A stretch of 64,000 nt of DNA, taken from positions 1,036,463-1,100,462 of the forward strand of contig CAADRB010000044.1 in NCBI GenBank assembly GCA_900708905.1, in the 5' to 3' direction. Source of the DNA: Hymenolepis diminuta. Lineage: Eukaryota > Platyhelminthes > Cestoda > Cyclophyllidea > Hymenolepididae. Every line of letters begins with the position of its first letter. Position 1 is the first letter of the stretch. The translations under genes were made by a program, and so were the position numbers. This document shows positions 52,853 to 63,651 of this stretch, piece after piece. The notes under the pieces were generated by a model, which saw only the letters and a program-made list of their open reading frames with translations, was not told the DNA's origin and made no database searches.

Positions 52853-55075
52853 GTAAAGAAGTCTTCATATTTTATCTTCTGTTCGATTAGGTAACTGTAA
52901 TGTAGAATCTTTGCATCTCTCTGTCTAAAATGTTTTTGTAATATTAACGTTAACTGATCATTTTGTTGATTAACTGGACTTAATATATTAATGGACATAA
53001 ACGTATAAGATTGGAAAATGATGGCAATGACATCTGCTCATTTCCACAATCACAGAGAGGTTGGTTGATTCCTCACTCATATTGAAAGATTTTCACTAAA
53101 CGAGGCGTCCAATTTGCGGTAAGTGTGTTTTTAAAGACCCACCGAATGTAGTAATTAGTACAAAAATGTAGAATGAAACTGTTAATAATAATGAATGAAT
53201 AATGGCTAATTGTATTAACTCTATATATGTTTCTGTTTTCCCAGTGCATTCATTGTTAATTAATAATGTTAGCCTTTTTCTGCAAATGGAAGAGAGAATG
53301 CATTTTATAGCTTTATATGAATAATTGTACATATTAAACGGGAATCCTAATGTTCAGACAGTTTTATATTTACTCCAGCGTTCTAGAAGAGTTCCAATTT
53401 ATTTCTTTCATTGTCAGCAATTCCTGCAATTATGCAATAAGGTAATTATAAGATAGTCTCCTTTAAAGATCCTATTGAGCAATCGATCTGGACAAACGAA
53501 TTCATAGCTCTATAATTTTAGGGGGAGAGAGAAATATGGGGAGCCTTATAATATTTTTTTGCAGCCTTGAATTTTAACGTTTATTTTTAGTGTTAATTTT
53601 TGTGGAAAAATTTTATCTTTCACATGAATGAATCTTTTACGTTTATTCTGTCCACGTATATCATTAGTATATCACTTACATTTCTAAAATCCTGAAGTAT
53701 TTTGGTGATGGATGTATTTTAATTGGCATTTATGCAGTACTAACAGTGGCTCTTTATGTCCATAGCTGTCAAATTTTCTCATCTCGTGAATTATGTTGTT
53801 TAGTAGTTCTATGAACTGTTTTCTTACCTCTCTTACTTCAATTTTTAAAGCTACCGATCCTAATATTAGAGAACAGACGTTTTCTCTAGAATAATGCAGA
53901 TAGGAGCCATTAAACGCTCAAATGATTTGTGGAAAATTTGTCTTAAAATTCTCAAATTAAACACTTGCCTATTTGAAATATACGGATATTACTTGTTCCT
54001 ATATTTGACTCGCACATTTGTCATGTTGTTTTATATTGTTTTTTTAAATATATGTTCTTTTTTCTTTCAGTGTTGTCCTTGGTATGTGTTGTGTGTATAT
54101 GTTATCTTGCCGTTTTGCTTGCTCGCTAATTTTCTAATTTGCATGCCTTTTGTCTCACTTCTTTCCCCTGCTTTTAAATGCTTTATTTTTGTTTGTTTGC
54201 TCTATATTTGACTTACTGTAACATTTAATTTGATCAATGCACATCTTTTCATCCTCATGGAGGTGTTTATCACGTTTTCGTCATGCTATTTTTCATTCCA
54301 TTCTAGGACTCTGAGGTCTTGATTTTTTCTTATTAGTTCTTTGCATTGATCTGAGAGTTTACCTCTTATGTTCATTCGCCATGTTTACAGTCGAAGAACT
54401 GGTCTTATAATTACATCGAGTGTCGATGACTTGGTACATTCTTGAACTATTAAATGTTCTTTATAGTTTTCAATAAACCTGTAAACGATCTGCAGATTAA
54501 TAAGATTTTTCATCGTAAAGTTTTATTTTCGATTCTCTCATTATTGAGTTAGTCGCTGAGGTCCTCTTACATAACAGTTAATATTGATAATTTTCCACAC
54601 GCTTACGTAGATATTTGAGTGACTTTCCATTTTAGGTAAACATTGCCTCTAAAGATGGACCGTATCTCCGATGAAGAGAGTTTAAAATATTAACTCCTAA
54701 TTTAGCTAATTTGGATTATTAGCTATTTAACTTCAAACGATTTTCACTACAAAACCCCGATAGGAAAAAGGAACAGGAACAGTGCATTTGGATGGGAATT
54801 AGAAGTAGGGGGTGATAGATCTAATTCAAAGTTATAGTTAACATTTAGACAGGTAAGCTTATATATTATTTAAAATATAATTGCTTCTAAAACCTTTATT
54901 CATACTGTTTGATTTGAGGCCACCTAATCGATCAGGTCATTTTATTTAAGTCGCGGAAACCAGCAGAATCTGCTATTACATTTGTGATGGTGTAGCGTTG
55001 CTAGGTCATAAATTTGCTGGTCAAGCCTGGTCCGGCATGTGCCTAACTTTAGTCATTCTATTGATAATTCGCTAG

Positions 55076-55119
55076 CGTGCGACTTCAGCATGGATATTGT
55101 CGTAGAGGATTTCTTTTGG
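55076..55119 (+). CDS. Candidate small exon A (44 nt)
   Basis: After an acceptor-like TTCGCTAG the segment ends at TTTTGG/GTACAT and encodes CDFSMDIVVEDFFW when entered with one base carried over. The paralogous segment at 56071 encodes LSMDILLDEFFW in the same place. Conservation of M-D-I-x4-F-F-W, with acidic residues kept by different codons, hints at selection on protein sequence. At 44 nt it does not preserve phase 0. It would fit the alternative phase-1 donor of exon 3 at 52439 and leave phase 0 at its end. The donor is weak. Expression is unproven, and it could also be a relic. Confidence 0.3.
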
Positions 55120-55375
55120 GTACATAATTATTTCATCCCATATAATATTCTAGTCGTTTAACCCCACTATTATTTTCTGTCTTTAATGTCTTGTGTATGT
55201 TTCTTTGCTTCCATTTTTTGCGTAAACCGTGAATATAATGATCGTGAATTGCTTTTCATCATAACATGATTGCTGACTTGGAAAAGGATAATTTCAAACC
55301 TTTTATATGGGAATGAATGCACTACTGGTTAGCTTCGGAGAAGACTTCGTGAAATCCGTATTTGCCTGTTTTTAG

Positions 55376-55642
55376 GTGGATCTGTGTTACCAAGAGTGGG
55401 TATCTATTACAAAAATGGGCTGCTTTCGATTAACCATATTCGGTGTGCCCAGGCTACAGCGGTTAATATGCTCGATGAAGTCTCAATTTCGATACTCATC
55501 TGGTGATGTGGGTGACCAACACCCCTGGCTATTCTCATCTACAATAGATGTTGGAACCGAAATTTTCATTGGAGCGACTCCAGAATGCCTTTTCTCTAAA
55601 TTAAGTGTTCTATGTGCCAGTGGCGTAGCGTTCGTTTGCGAA
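55376..55642 (+). CDS. Candidate 89-codon exon in intron 3
   Basis: A good acceptor (TGTTTTTAG) is followed by 89 open codons and a consensus donor (GAA/GTAAGT), phase 0 on both sides, so it could be inserted between exons 3 and 4 without a shift. The peptide starts VDLCYQEWVSITKMGCFRLT and has five Cys, several aromatic residues and a mixed hydrophobic pattern, unlike the low-complexity flanking exons. I recognise no family. The corresponding part of copy B (from about 56378) has stop codons and deletions, so copy A alone remained open. It could be an alternative exon, part of a nested or decayed gene, or chance: open frames near this length are expected a few times per window, but rarely with both splice sites in phase. 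Confidence 0.35.
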
Positions 55643-56059
55643 GTAAGTGGTTACGAGTTTGACATCCATTGATGCTCATGGCGTAGAATTCGAGTTTCCC
55701 ACCAAAGATGCTACTCAAGATGGATGTTGGGAAATGCTCTCTTATATGGGAATTATTTTTTATTCATGTAGCTTATAATATACGGAATTATAGTTTCTTC
55801 ATTCCATAATCAATCCATTCCGGTGACTATTTGGGTAAATCTCGTTGATTATCGTCTTCAAACCTCTACAGTAGTTAATTTTCAATAATCTAGAAAAAGT
55901 ACTGTATGATCTAGAAGGCTTACTATAAAGTTTTGTATTTTTGCTAATTATATGCACTCCGAACGTATTTGTGTTTCTTCGTTGTCAGTTAAAATTTGTT
56001 GTACTTTCAATTTGTTTTACTGCATTCTTTTTATGCTATATACTCTTTCATTATACTGA

Positions 56060-56550
56060 TAACTCGTTAGGTAGCGCTCAGCATGGATATCCTCTTGGAT
56101 GAATTCTTTTGGGTATGTAGTTAATGCTGCCGTTAAATTTTTTCATTCAACCTCCATTATGGTCTTTGATTTTCATGGTTTTTGTACTATCTTGTTCACC
56201 TATTCCTTTTCATTTATTTAATTTTCATAAACTGTAAATTTTCTTAGTCTGGTTTACATGCGCAACATGATCAGTGATCTAGATAGAGATTGCTTCTAAC
56301 CTTTATTTAAAATCATATGTTCAAGGATTACCTTGGGAGTCTACTTCGTGAAACTTCTCTATGGAACCACTTTTTTGTGGATTTCTTTTACTAACCGTTA
56401 TTGATATAGAGTTGAAATTCGCACTCTTTTTATCATTAATGTAAAGTTCAATTTCCGTTGTTATGTGGGCACGTACCCACTTATATGATCTGAAGCTTAT
56501 CGTGGACACAATTACAGTTTCTTGATTCCATACTCAACTCCGTTTCGCCG
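56060..56550. repeat. Duplicated segment, copy B
   Basis: Shorter, decayed partner of 55058-55823. The small exon-like segment is intact and in phase 0, while the region matching the 89-codon open segment of copy A is interrupted by stops and at least one deletion. Confidence 0.6.
56071..56112 (+). CDS. Candidate small exon B (42 nt, 14 codons)
   Basis: Bounded by AACTCGTTAG and TTTTGG/GTATGT, this segment is exactly 14 codons and phase 0 on both sides: VALSMDILLDEFFW. It would fit directly between exon 3 (long donor) and exon 4. The donor is better than that of small exon A. Flatworm and other animal genes use symmetric exons this short as optional cassettes, but inclusion here is inference. 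The acceptor has a weak pyrimidine tract. Confidence 0.35.
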
Positions 56551-57460
56551 TTTAGTTTTTACCGTCATTTCAAACTCTCAACAACAAGTCATTGCTGATT
56601 TTTGTTTATTTTTAGAAGGGGTAGTAAATCGGTGATTTTTTGGTATTTTTACAAATGATTTGTACGACTCTTTATTTTAAGTTAGAATTTTTTGCACTTT
56701 CTCATTGGTTTATTATTTTTTTTCAAATTTTTACTTTTAGGGGAATTTTCCTGTGTAATAAACCCACATTTCGATTTCCTGTCATTTAAGTTAAAAATTC
56801 TCTTTCTAAGTGTTGTTTACTGCTAGTTCTACTCTTATCCTTTCCCCCTCCCCCTCCCTGCTCTTTTCATCTGCGCATCTATGAAGATCGTTGCCATATT
56901 GCGTGTTGAAAATGAGAAGGGACATTACAGACCCCCACATTGTCTCTTATTTCTCCTCAAAATTCGTCTTGAGATCCTGTGGGGTGCGCTGTCTTTGATC
57001 TCTCTCGCTTCTTTTGAGCTAATCCAATGTTCTGTCCCCTTGTATTTGATATTGTTTGCTGTTTGACATTGTTTTTGATCTGATATTCACTTCAGTTATT
57101 ATTGCATCATTAGCATATTGTTTACTTAAATTTTCTATTTATTACCGTTTGAATGTTATTTTAGCCAGTTGCTTGAAGTTCCAAGTCCCCATTTCATCAT
57201 TAAATTCAAGATAGGTAGATAACGCCTTCTAAGGTAGTTTTCTATCATAGTTGATAGAATCTGATGCGTCTACGTTGTGCACTGTCGGCTGTTCCAATCA
57301 TCCAAATTCGTCTCGAGTGAAAAAAAACATGATCAAATTGTCTCAATTGGTCAAGGCTTGTAGAGTGGAGTTGCTGGGTAGAAGCACCCCACTTTGTTTG
57401 AGACTTCTTATTTAATTGCATTGATGTTGTAAGCTGCTTTTATTGGTGACACTTACCGTT

Positions 57461-57584
57461 GTAAAGTAATGCTCTTTTTACACTGTTGTAATGCTAGCAC
57501 GTCTCGTTTCTACCCCTAAGGTTTATGTGTCCACTAGGTATTGTTATACTATAGACGACTCAGAACCGGAGGGAGAAGCGGTGT
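57461..57584. repeat. Dispersed repeat, copy in intron 3
   Basis: Partner of 51480-51600 in intron 2. The 61-codon open frame that overlaps it (57491-57676) is not supported as coding. Confidence 0.6.
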
Positions 57585-58264
57585 TACCTAAAGACACTAT
57601 CACTCAAACAAGTCATCTTCAGATCGTACTGTTATTGATAACACTTTTATCCCGAATAATTATTAAACTGTTATGAACGACGTAATCAGTGACTTCGAGG
57701 CAACCTATTGGAGCTGCTCATTCCGTGGCAACGCATTAACTCTGCGACTACATTTTATTAGCGTCCGTACTACTAACTAGATTTTTGCTGTTTTTGATAC
57801 TTTACGCCTTATCCAAATCTATTAACCCTCAGTTAACTTACATATCCGCAAACTAGTCTATTCATTCTCACAGCTATGTGCAGAAATCTTGTTTCTCATC
57901 AAATTGGCGTTAAAAATTTGTACATTTTTCGATTTCTGTAGTTGTATAGTAAAAAACATTATTTATTCCTGACATCGTAGTAAATTATCACTTGATTTTT
58001 AAAATATAATACATCAGTACATTTCAATCGTTCATTCAGCAAGTAATTATAGCTTAAATTGAATGCAAATCTTTAATACATTGTTGGCTCAGTGGTCAAT
58101 AATGCAAATTAAATGAAAGTCATGACATTTCTAACCGGTAAAATGAGTCAGGAAAAAGGGCCGGCGAAATGCGAATTTCCCTTTAATGAGGTCTAAATGT
58201 TTATCCTCTGTTTTGGGCGGGTGGTGAAAAAGCTCCGCTTCAACGGTCTCATTTACCTGACATA

Positions 58265-58296
58265 ATATTTTGTAACAGAAGTTCTGTCCAATTTTT
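58265..58296 (+). repeat. Mariner left terminal inverted repeat
   Basis: Core TTGTAACAGAAGTT, then G-T-C-C-A and a T run, mirrored at 59453-59484 with a few mismatches. Confidence 0.85.
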
Positions 58297-58444
58297 GAGC
58301 TGTGTTTAGGACACGACTACTTTAATTTAGCTTGTTAATGTTGTATGCTTATCTATGGTAATTAATAAAATATTTCTTCTTTCGGAATGTCTGATATTTA
58401 TCGTTATTAATAACTATTCCCACCCCTAATGTACACTCCAAAAA

Positions 58445-59412
58445 GAGAGCATATCAGGCATTTTTTACTGTTTGCATTTCACCGACGAAATACAGTAAAC
58501 TCATCGGTAAAAACACTCAGACATTTATGAGAATGATGTGAAACCACCTGCAGAGGGTGGCTTTTATATTTCAAAAAGGATGACTTCAGCCTGATAAACG
58601 ACAAACCGAGATCAGGATGCTCAAAAACTCAATTCTGGGCAATTACAGTTTGCAATGAAAATCCAACCTGCACTATTAGAGAACTGAGCAAAACCTTTAA
58701 CTTGAGTAAGCCATATGACCATATACAGAGGAATGAAAAGACTTGGCGGAGAAAGTCTCAAAGGCTGGCAAATGGGTTCCCCCTCCATACCATTTGTCAG
58801 AAATCAACAACCAGCAGTGTGTGATCTTTTGTGTTTCACTGCGTTCTCGTGGACTTCAGGCACCTTTTTTAAACAGAATCATAACTGACAGCAATGCGGT
58901 GGTTTAAAGCCAATTCCACAACCGAGACAATTCGGAATTGTACCCGAAAAATTCTTTTGTGTATGGTAGGAATTGAAGGGAATTGTTTATTGTGAACTAA
59001 TGGGTGACAATCGAACAATAACTTCTGAAGTTTACTGACAGAAACTAACTCATTTAAAGGCAATTTAAAAGAGGGAAAAACGGCCTTCTTTGCTCACTCG
59101 AAAGGGGGTAATTGTGCATCATGACAATGTCAGACCCCACACTTCAAGAGCAAACAAAAATGTCGTTGAATTCGGCTGGGAAGTCATGCATCACCCATCA
59201 TATTCTGCCGATCTTGCACCATCTGAGTATCATCTTTTTAGGAACTTACAGAATCATTTAATGTGACAAAGGCTTTCTTCAAGGGAAGAGGTCGAAATGA
59301 AGCTAGTTTCTATTTTTTTGAGTCCAAATTGACTAAATTCTATGGAGAAGGAATGAGAAAGCTTATGGGAAGATGTAATTAATAAAAATGGTGACAATTT
59401 TGAACACTTAAT
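58445..59412 (+). pseudogene. Mariner transposase pseudogene
   Basis: The transposase would bind the terminal repeats and cut and paste the element. Conserved blocks appear in family order: an N-terminal helix (HIRHFLLFAFHRRNT), a helix-turn-helix part (FKKDDFSLINDKPRSG), NENPTCTIREL, VWWELKGIVY, VIVHHDNVRPHTSRANK, HHPSYSADLAPSEYHLF and a C-terminal VINKNGDNFEH block. These sit in more than one frame and are broken by several stops, for example two TGA codons shortly after the first helix. In active mariners the catalytic triad is Asp, Asp, Asp. Here the first (WWD to WWE) and third (PSD to PSE) have become Glu, while the middle HDN Asp is kept. It cannot make a functional enzyme. Confidence 0.9.
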
Positions 59413-59452
59413 AAATGTATTTTTGACAAAATTTTCACTTTAGTTCAAATTT

Positions 59453-59484
59453 AAAAAGTGGACGTAACTTCTGTTACAACTTGA
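59453..59484 (-). repeat. Mariner right terminal inverted repeat
   Basis: Reverse complement of the left terminal repeat at 58265-58296, ending at the flanking TA (59485-59486). Confidence 0.85.
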
Positions 59485-61457
59485 TATATGTGATTCGTCT
59501 GGTAATGTTCTTTTTGGCCGTTTCTCAATTATAGGAATAGTTAGTAACTCAGTCAGGCGAGAGTTTGGATTTGTTTATTTAGGTTTTTCAGTGGCAGATT
59601 GGTGTTTTTTCTACAATTTTCATTCGGATTTGCATGCTAGTGAGTATTCTACATAGATATGATAATCTAACGTCTAATCAGCTTCTGAAACATTAATGCT
59701 CACATTTTTCCTTGCTTTGTTTGACTGAGATTTGTAGGATAAGAAAGGAGTGACACAGCGGAACGTATTTATGAAGACCATTCGATTTAAATTGTTTTGA
59801 TTTTTCACTGGATTGTCATTACTATTTATCATATGTAGACGTGAGTTGAGACTTTTATGTTCCCTTTAACCACATGAGCCCTTTATCTGTGAAAATGAAA
59901 AAGCGTGTTTGGCGCAAGGGTTATTTTTTTAGGGATATTTAGTGCTAGCTCTAATATTGCTTCTCGTATACCTCTTTTAATTGCTACTCTTGCAATTACC
60001 TAGCTACAGATGGGCTTATCTGGCCCTATTTATGTCACGAAACTAACTTTTGGCAGATTTCACTTTCTCATTTTTATCCACGTGTCATTTGTTTGTTTAT
60101 TTGTCTATTAACTGGACATAACTCAAGTGTTAAATACATAAGTATCTACTAGGTTAGGACGATAATATTATTAAAGCAGACTATCTGTTGATTGAATTCC
60201 TTCTTTTGTTTATGGTTGATGTTCTTGCCAAAGCTCTTTCCCTAATCACCATCAAGCACTCTCACTCACTTCCTGGTTCTCAACAAACAGGCTTATTTTT
60301 CATTAGCTCATTCTTGTTGAACAGGAGAGAACATCAGATTATAAACGCATTGTGAAGCTAATGACGCCTACTATGCATTCTTAGCTGAATTATTTTGTTT
60401 ATTGGAAAAGACTTGCTCTACATAACTACTGGAAATAAATACTAGCTTCTAAGAGAGCGGCATATTTTCGTATTTTACCGGCTCAAATAAATCGAATTTG
60501 CTTTTCGATTGCATAAGAGAAGAGAGACGGAGGATTGCAAGCCGATTTGCTTGGCTACCATATCCTCAGAGGAGTATTTGGGCGTGACCTCATATAAACT
60601 CACTAAGTCGTCATCCCTCTGTTGAGTGATAGTGTGGTTTACGCGGTCTTTTCTCACCCTCAAAATCTCCCCATTTTCGGTCACCGCTTTACCAGAAATT
60701 CGTCCCTAAAATTAAGATTTAAATAAATTTATCGTTGACTTGCAAGCATCTAATTATGATCGCTGCGTTGTTTGTTTAATACCGAGAAGGAATTAGAAAC
60801 CAAAAATTAAGCGATATTTTGAATCAATTTATTTGCCAGAAGCAGTTTAGTGTATTTTCGATGCTTGTGAAAGGTTTCTTACTTGGTATTCTCTTAAATC
60901 AAATGCTTGAGATGGTTTCTTTCGTAGAAGACTCGTTGAACACACTAAATGTAAGGCTATTCTGCATTACTATTCTCTAATAGGCAAAGATTGAATTTTT
61001 CTTAACTTCACATTTATTTGTTGATATTACATTAAATAAACTTTGAAATTGTTTTCTTTTGTTAGAATTTCATTCTTTACAATAAATCAGCAGTTACGCT
61101 AACATAAGCCCCAAGCTTGATGAAATAGTTTTCCGACCGAAGAAACGTCTTAGAATCTCTCTGATAAGAATTCTTTTTCTGCTATCCATCTCTTGTTTCG
61201 TACGGTTGATCACTGAATATTGGTAGATAAACCTGATTTGCGAGCTTATCACTTCGCCACCAGTGCATAACAGTAACGATAACTGACTTCCTTAATCTTC
61301 ATTATTTGTTTGTTGTTTTAAACTTTTGCAAATGTTAAAACCTTGTATCTTGAAGTTTACAAATAGTTACCTTTTCCTCTTATATCCTGTCACTTAAATA
61401 GTTAGCTGTCAGGTATTATTTTTTTCAAATTGTCACTAAAAGCTCTCTTTTCTTTAG

Positions 61458-61889
61458 ACACAACCTTCTCATAATAATGACGCCTCTCAAGCCGATGTTA
61501 TTATGGGTACAACTACTGATGTGAGTAGCGATCTCTCACAAAACTTCGCTTCTCGTCTTAAACTCTCCGGTGCTGTAGACACAGTTAGAGATGAAGATGA
61601 GACGAAATCGAGTGATCCCCTACTAGAGGAAGGGAGACCAGATAAAAGTGACGCTGAAGTTGGAGCCAATGTTGCTAGTTTGGATGATGTCAATAATGAC
61701 ACTAGCAATGCGGCGCCAACTGTTGGTGTTGGACATGTTAAGGTGCTGCTTCCACCCGGAGGTCTTGTAGAACCTCCTCCGCCGCGACTGGCCATGCCAC
61801 CACCGAAACCTTTTCCGCCGCCTACTCCAAGGTCAGCCGTTGTTCCACCTCCGGAAGAGTTGGCTCGGATTGATGAACATGCTCTGAAG
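61458..61889 (+). CDS. KY/hillarin-like gene, coding exon 4 (Pro-rich linker)
   Basis: Encodes 144 residues (449-592 without optional exons), starting TQPSHNNDASQADV. The acceptor is TTTCTTTAG and the donor AAG/GTGAGG, phase 0 on both sides. The peptide has an acidic Asp/Glu/Ser-rich half, then a polyproline-rich stretch (VEPPPPRLAMPPPKPFPPP) that is a likely SH3- or WW-type ligand, and it closes with PPEELARIDEHALK. The last segment, a charged motif before the domain, is the usual lead-in to the transglutaminase-like domain in this family, and it links this exon to the downstream exons. The long antisense open frame here is a shadow. Confidence 0.9.
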
Positions 61890-63493
61890 GTGAGGCGGTT
61901 ATTCTCGCTTTCGCATTTCGCAAAATCTTCACGTTCTGATGGAATGTTGTAGTATATAGCATAGTATAGCAAAAGAAACTGAGTCTTAACCCTAGGGAAT
62001 CATCTTAATGAGAGTAATAATAAAATAGCCTAATAAGGTGTGAATGGAGGAGAGGATCGGATAGATAAAACTAATGCAGATAGGGTCCCAAGAAACCTGC
62101 CTCATTTGAATTCTGGATATATTGGGTTGGCCGCTTTACATAAGGGGTATAATCCACTGTTTGATTTGCGATGCTTCAATATTTAAATGTATGGGTTTAA
62201 CTTTGAGGTTCTTTGTCATATTCCAAGCTTGTCGATCAGTTGATTTGATTGGATTATTAGTCATGCCTCCCCGAATCATTTGCAACCTCCTAAATCCAAG
62301 TACAGGTACATCAAACTGGTAATTGATTGCGTTAGTCCTAAGGATTGGCATTAGTTTCTCTAATTAGTTACTCTAATCTTGGGCTTACATCGGTGTATCT
62401 TGAGTCAAGTTTGTGCAAAGCTCTCTTAATTTGAGTTTGTTTGATAGTCTTTGATCTCCTGTTAATGACTTACTAAGTTAAATTACTCTAATTCCTTTCA
62501 TCCTTCCCTTTAACAGGCTTGTCATGCATATGACAATCGGATTTCAAAAGCCTAACTGTAATTTCTTTGGACTCTCTAAGTCGTGTAATGAATTTTAACA
62601 TTTTATGAAGTGTTTTCATTTATTACTGTTAATAATTGCAATTCCGATTCCAATATTGTTAGTTCTATTTCTTACTGAAAGTTAGAATTCATCCATCAAT
62701 TGAGTTCACGTAAGTTGTACACAAATTCATCTATTCGTTGCACAAGGGGAAAAAGTATAGATAACTTGTCTTATTATGATAAATAACATTTAATCCAATT
62801 AACCGAAAATGTTCAGATATTATTCGTGTTAAAGTACCATTTGTACAGAGAGACAGGCATTTTAGTATCACATGTTCTAATGAGAGAGGAAGATATAATA
62901 TCGCTTCTTAAAAGGTGAGGATTTCTCATGGTTAGTGATGTCTCTTTGTCCATTAGACGATACTTGAGAATTTTGTTCCCATTAGGTTATTTTTAGGGCG
63001 ACTGTGACACGTTTGCGCTGAATGTCGATTCTTGTAAGCGAATGTCTGCATTCATTTGTGTACTCGTTGTCACACTACGAGCCGGATATAATCTGCCTGA
63101 TATTAGTAAAAGACTTACGTCTGAAATTCAATTGTTTAAGGATAGGGTGGTGTCACTACTTATTTCTTCATAGTTGTAGAGGTGGGGTAGCCATTGCATT
63201 ACCTATTTCATCATACAGTGATAGTCTTCATTCTGGTGGCTCCAGGATGTAAGAGACTGTTCGACTGTTTCTAAAGGTTGTCAGTGATCACTCTTTATTC
63301 GTATTTATATACCACAATAAAATTTTTATGTAAACTTGAAAATTTGATAAATAACACAGAAAAGATGACCAATGTCAATGAGTCAGTTGTAGGCTATGGG
63401 AGCTGTACGTTTGCAGATAAGCCAGGCTATACTAGCTTGCTTCTTTTTAAATCTCTTCTGAAATATTAAACAAATATACCCATTTATTTTTAG
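61890..63493 (+). other. Intron 4 of KY/hillarin-like gene
   Basis: GTGAGG donor and TATTTTTAG acceptor, phase 0, 1,604 bases. Nothing recognisable lies in it; the open frames at 62122-62322 and 63022-63252 are unsupported. Confidence 0.75.
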
Positions 63494-63576
63494 ATGCTCA
63501 ATGTAAACCCCCTCCTAATAACGGATTTGGTTTCCCAGTTAACGAAGGATTGTAAGTCGGATGTTGAAATCGTAAG
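63494..63576 (+). CDS. KY/hillarin-like gene, coding exon 5
   Basis: An 83-nt exon encoding MLNVNPLLITDLVSQLTK and further residues to V-E-I-V, ending in phase 2 (AG/GTTAGT). It forms the first helices before the transglutaminase-like core, where family members carry a run of hydrophobic and charged residues leading into the R-A-I-F-R-W-I motif completed by exon 6. The following intron is only 75 bases. Confidence 0.85.
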
Positions 63577-63651
63577 GTTAGTCTTTTTCTGGTAAACATT
63601 ATTGCCTATATATTACTCATGATTTAAATCACGTTGTATCACTTGTTTCAG

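Larger units (their letters stand above)
55058..55823. repeat. Duplicated segment, copy A
   Basis: Shares ordered similarity blocks with 56060-56550: the M-D-I small exon-like segment, an AACATGAT-centred block (near 55264 and 56263), CTTCGTGAAA, a GTGGAT block, ATGTGGG, and TTTCTTxATTCCATA. Spacing shrinks toward the right because copy B has lost sequence. Divergence is high, so the duplication is old. Confidence 0.6.
58265..59484 (+). mobile_element. Inactive mariner-family (Tc1/mariner) element
   Basis: The element is 1,220 bases, flanked by TA dinucleotides at 58263-58264 and 59485-59486, as expected for TA target-site duplication. Its ends are inverted repeats: the left end reads TTGTAACAGAAGTTCTGTCC and the reverse complement of the right end reads TTGTAACAGAAGTTACGTCC, continuing into similar T-rich sequence. 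The interior encodes a mariner transposase in pieces. It lies in intron 3 of the KY/hillarin-like gene, in the same orientation as the gene. Confidence 0.9.
52471..61457 (+). other. Intron 3 of KY/hillarin-like gene (9 kb)
   Basis: Between exon 3 and exon 4 lie 8,987 bases rich in T on the sense strand. It contains an exon-like open segment at 52711-52852, a diverged duplication at about 55058-55823 and 56060-56550 with exon-like segments, a dispersed repeat at 57461-57584 and a dead mariner element at 58265-59484. Between these items nothing further is recognisable. The long open frame at 53894-54211 is T-rich hydrophobic sequence and probably spurious. Confidence 0.75.

Noticed and set aside
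53894..54211. 105-codon hydrophobic open frame in intron 3
   Set aside because: Built of T-rich codons (Phe, Leu, Cys, Ile) in a T-rich intron, with no splice-site support; it mimics a membrane protein by composition only.
58869..59063. 64-codon minus-strand open frame
   Set aside because: Antisense of the mariner transposase pseudogene.
61487..61972. 161-codon minus-strand open frame rich in Gly and Ser
   Set aside because: It is the antisense shadow of the Pro-rich exon 4, which has splice sites and continuity with the domain exons on the plus strand.
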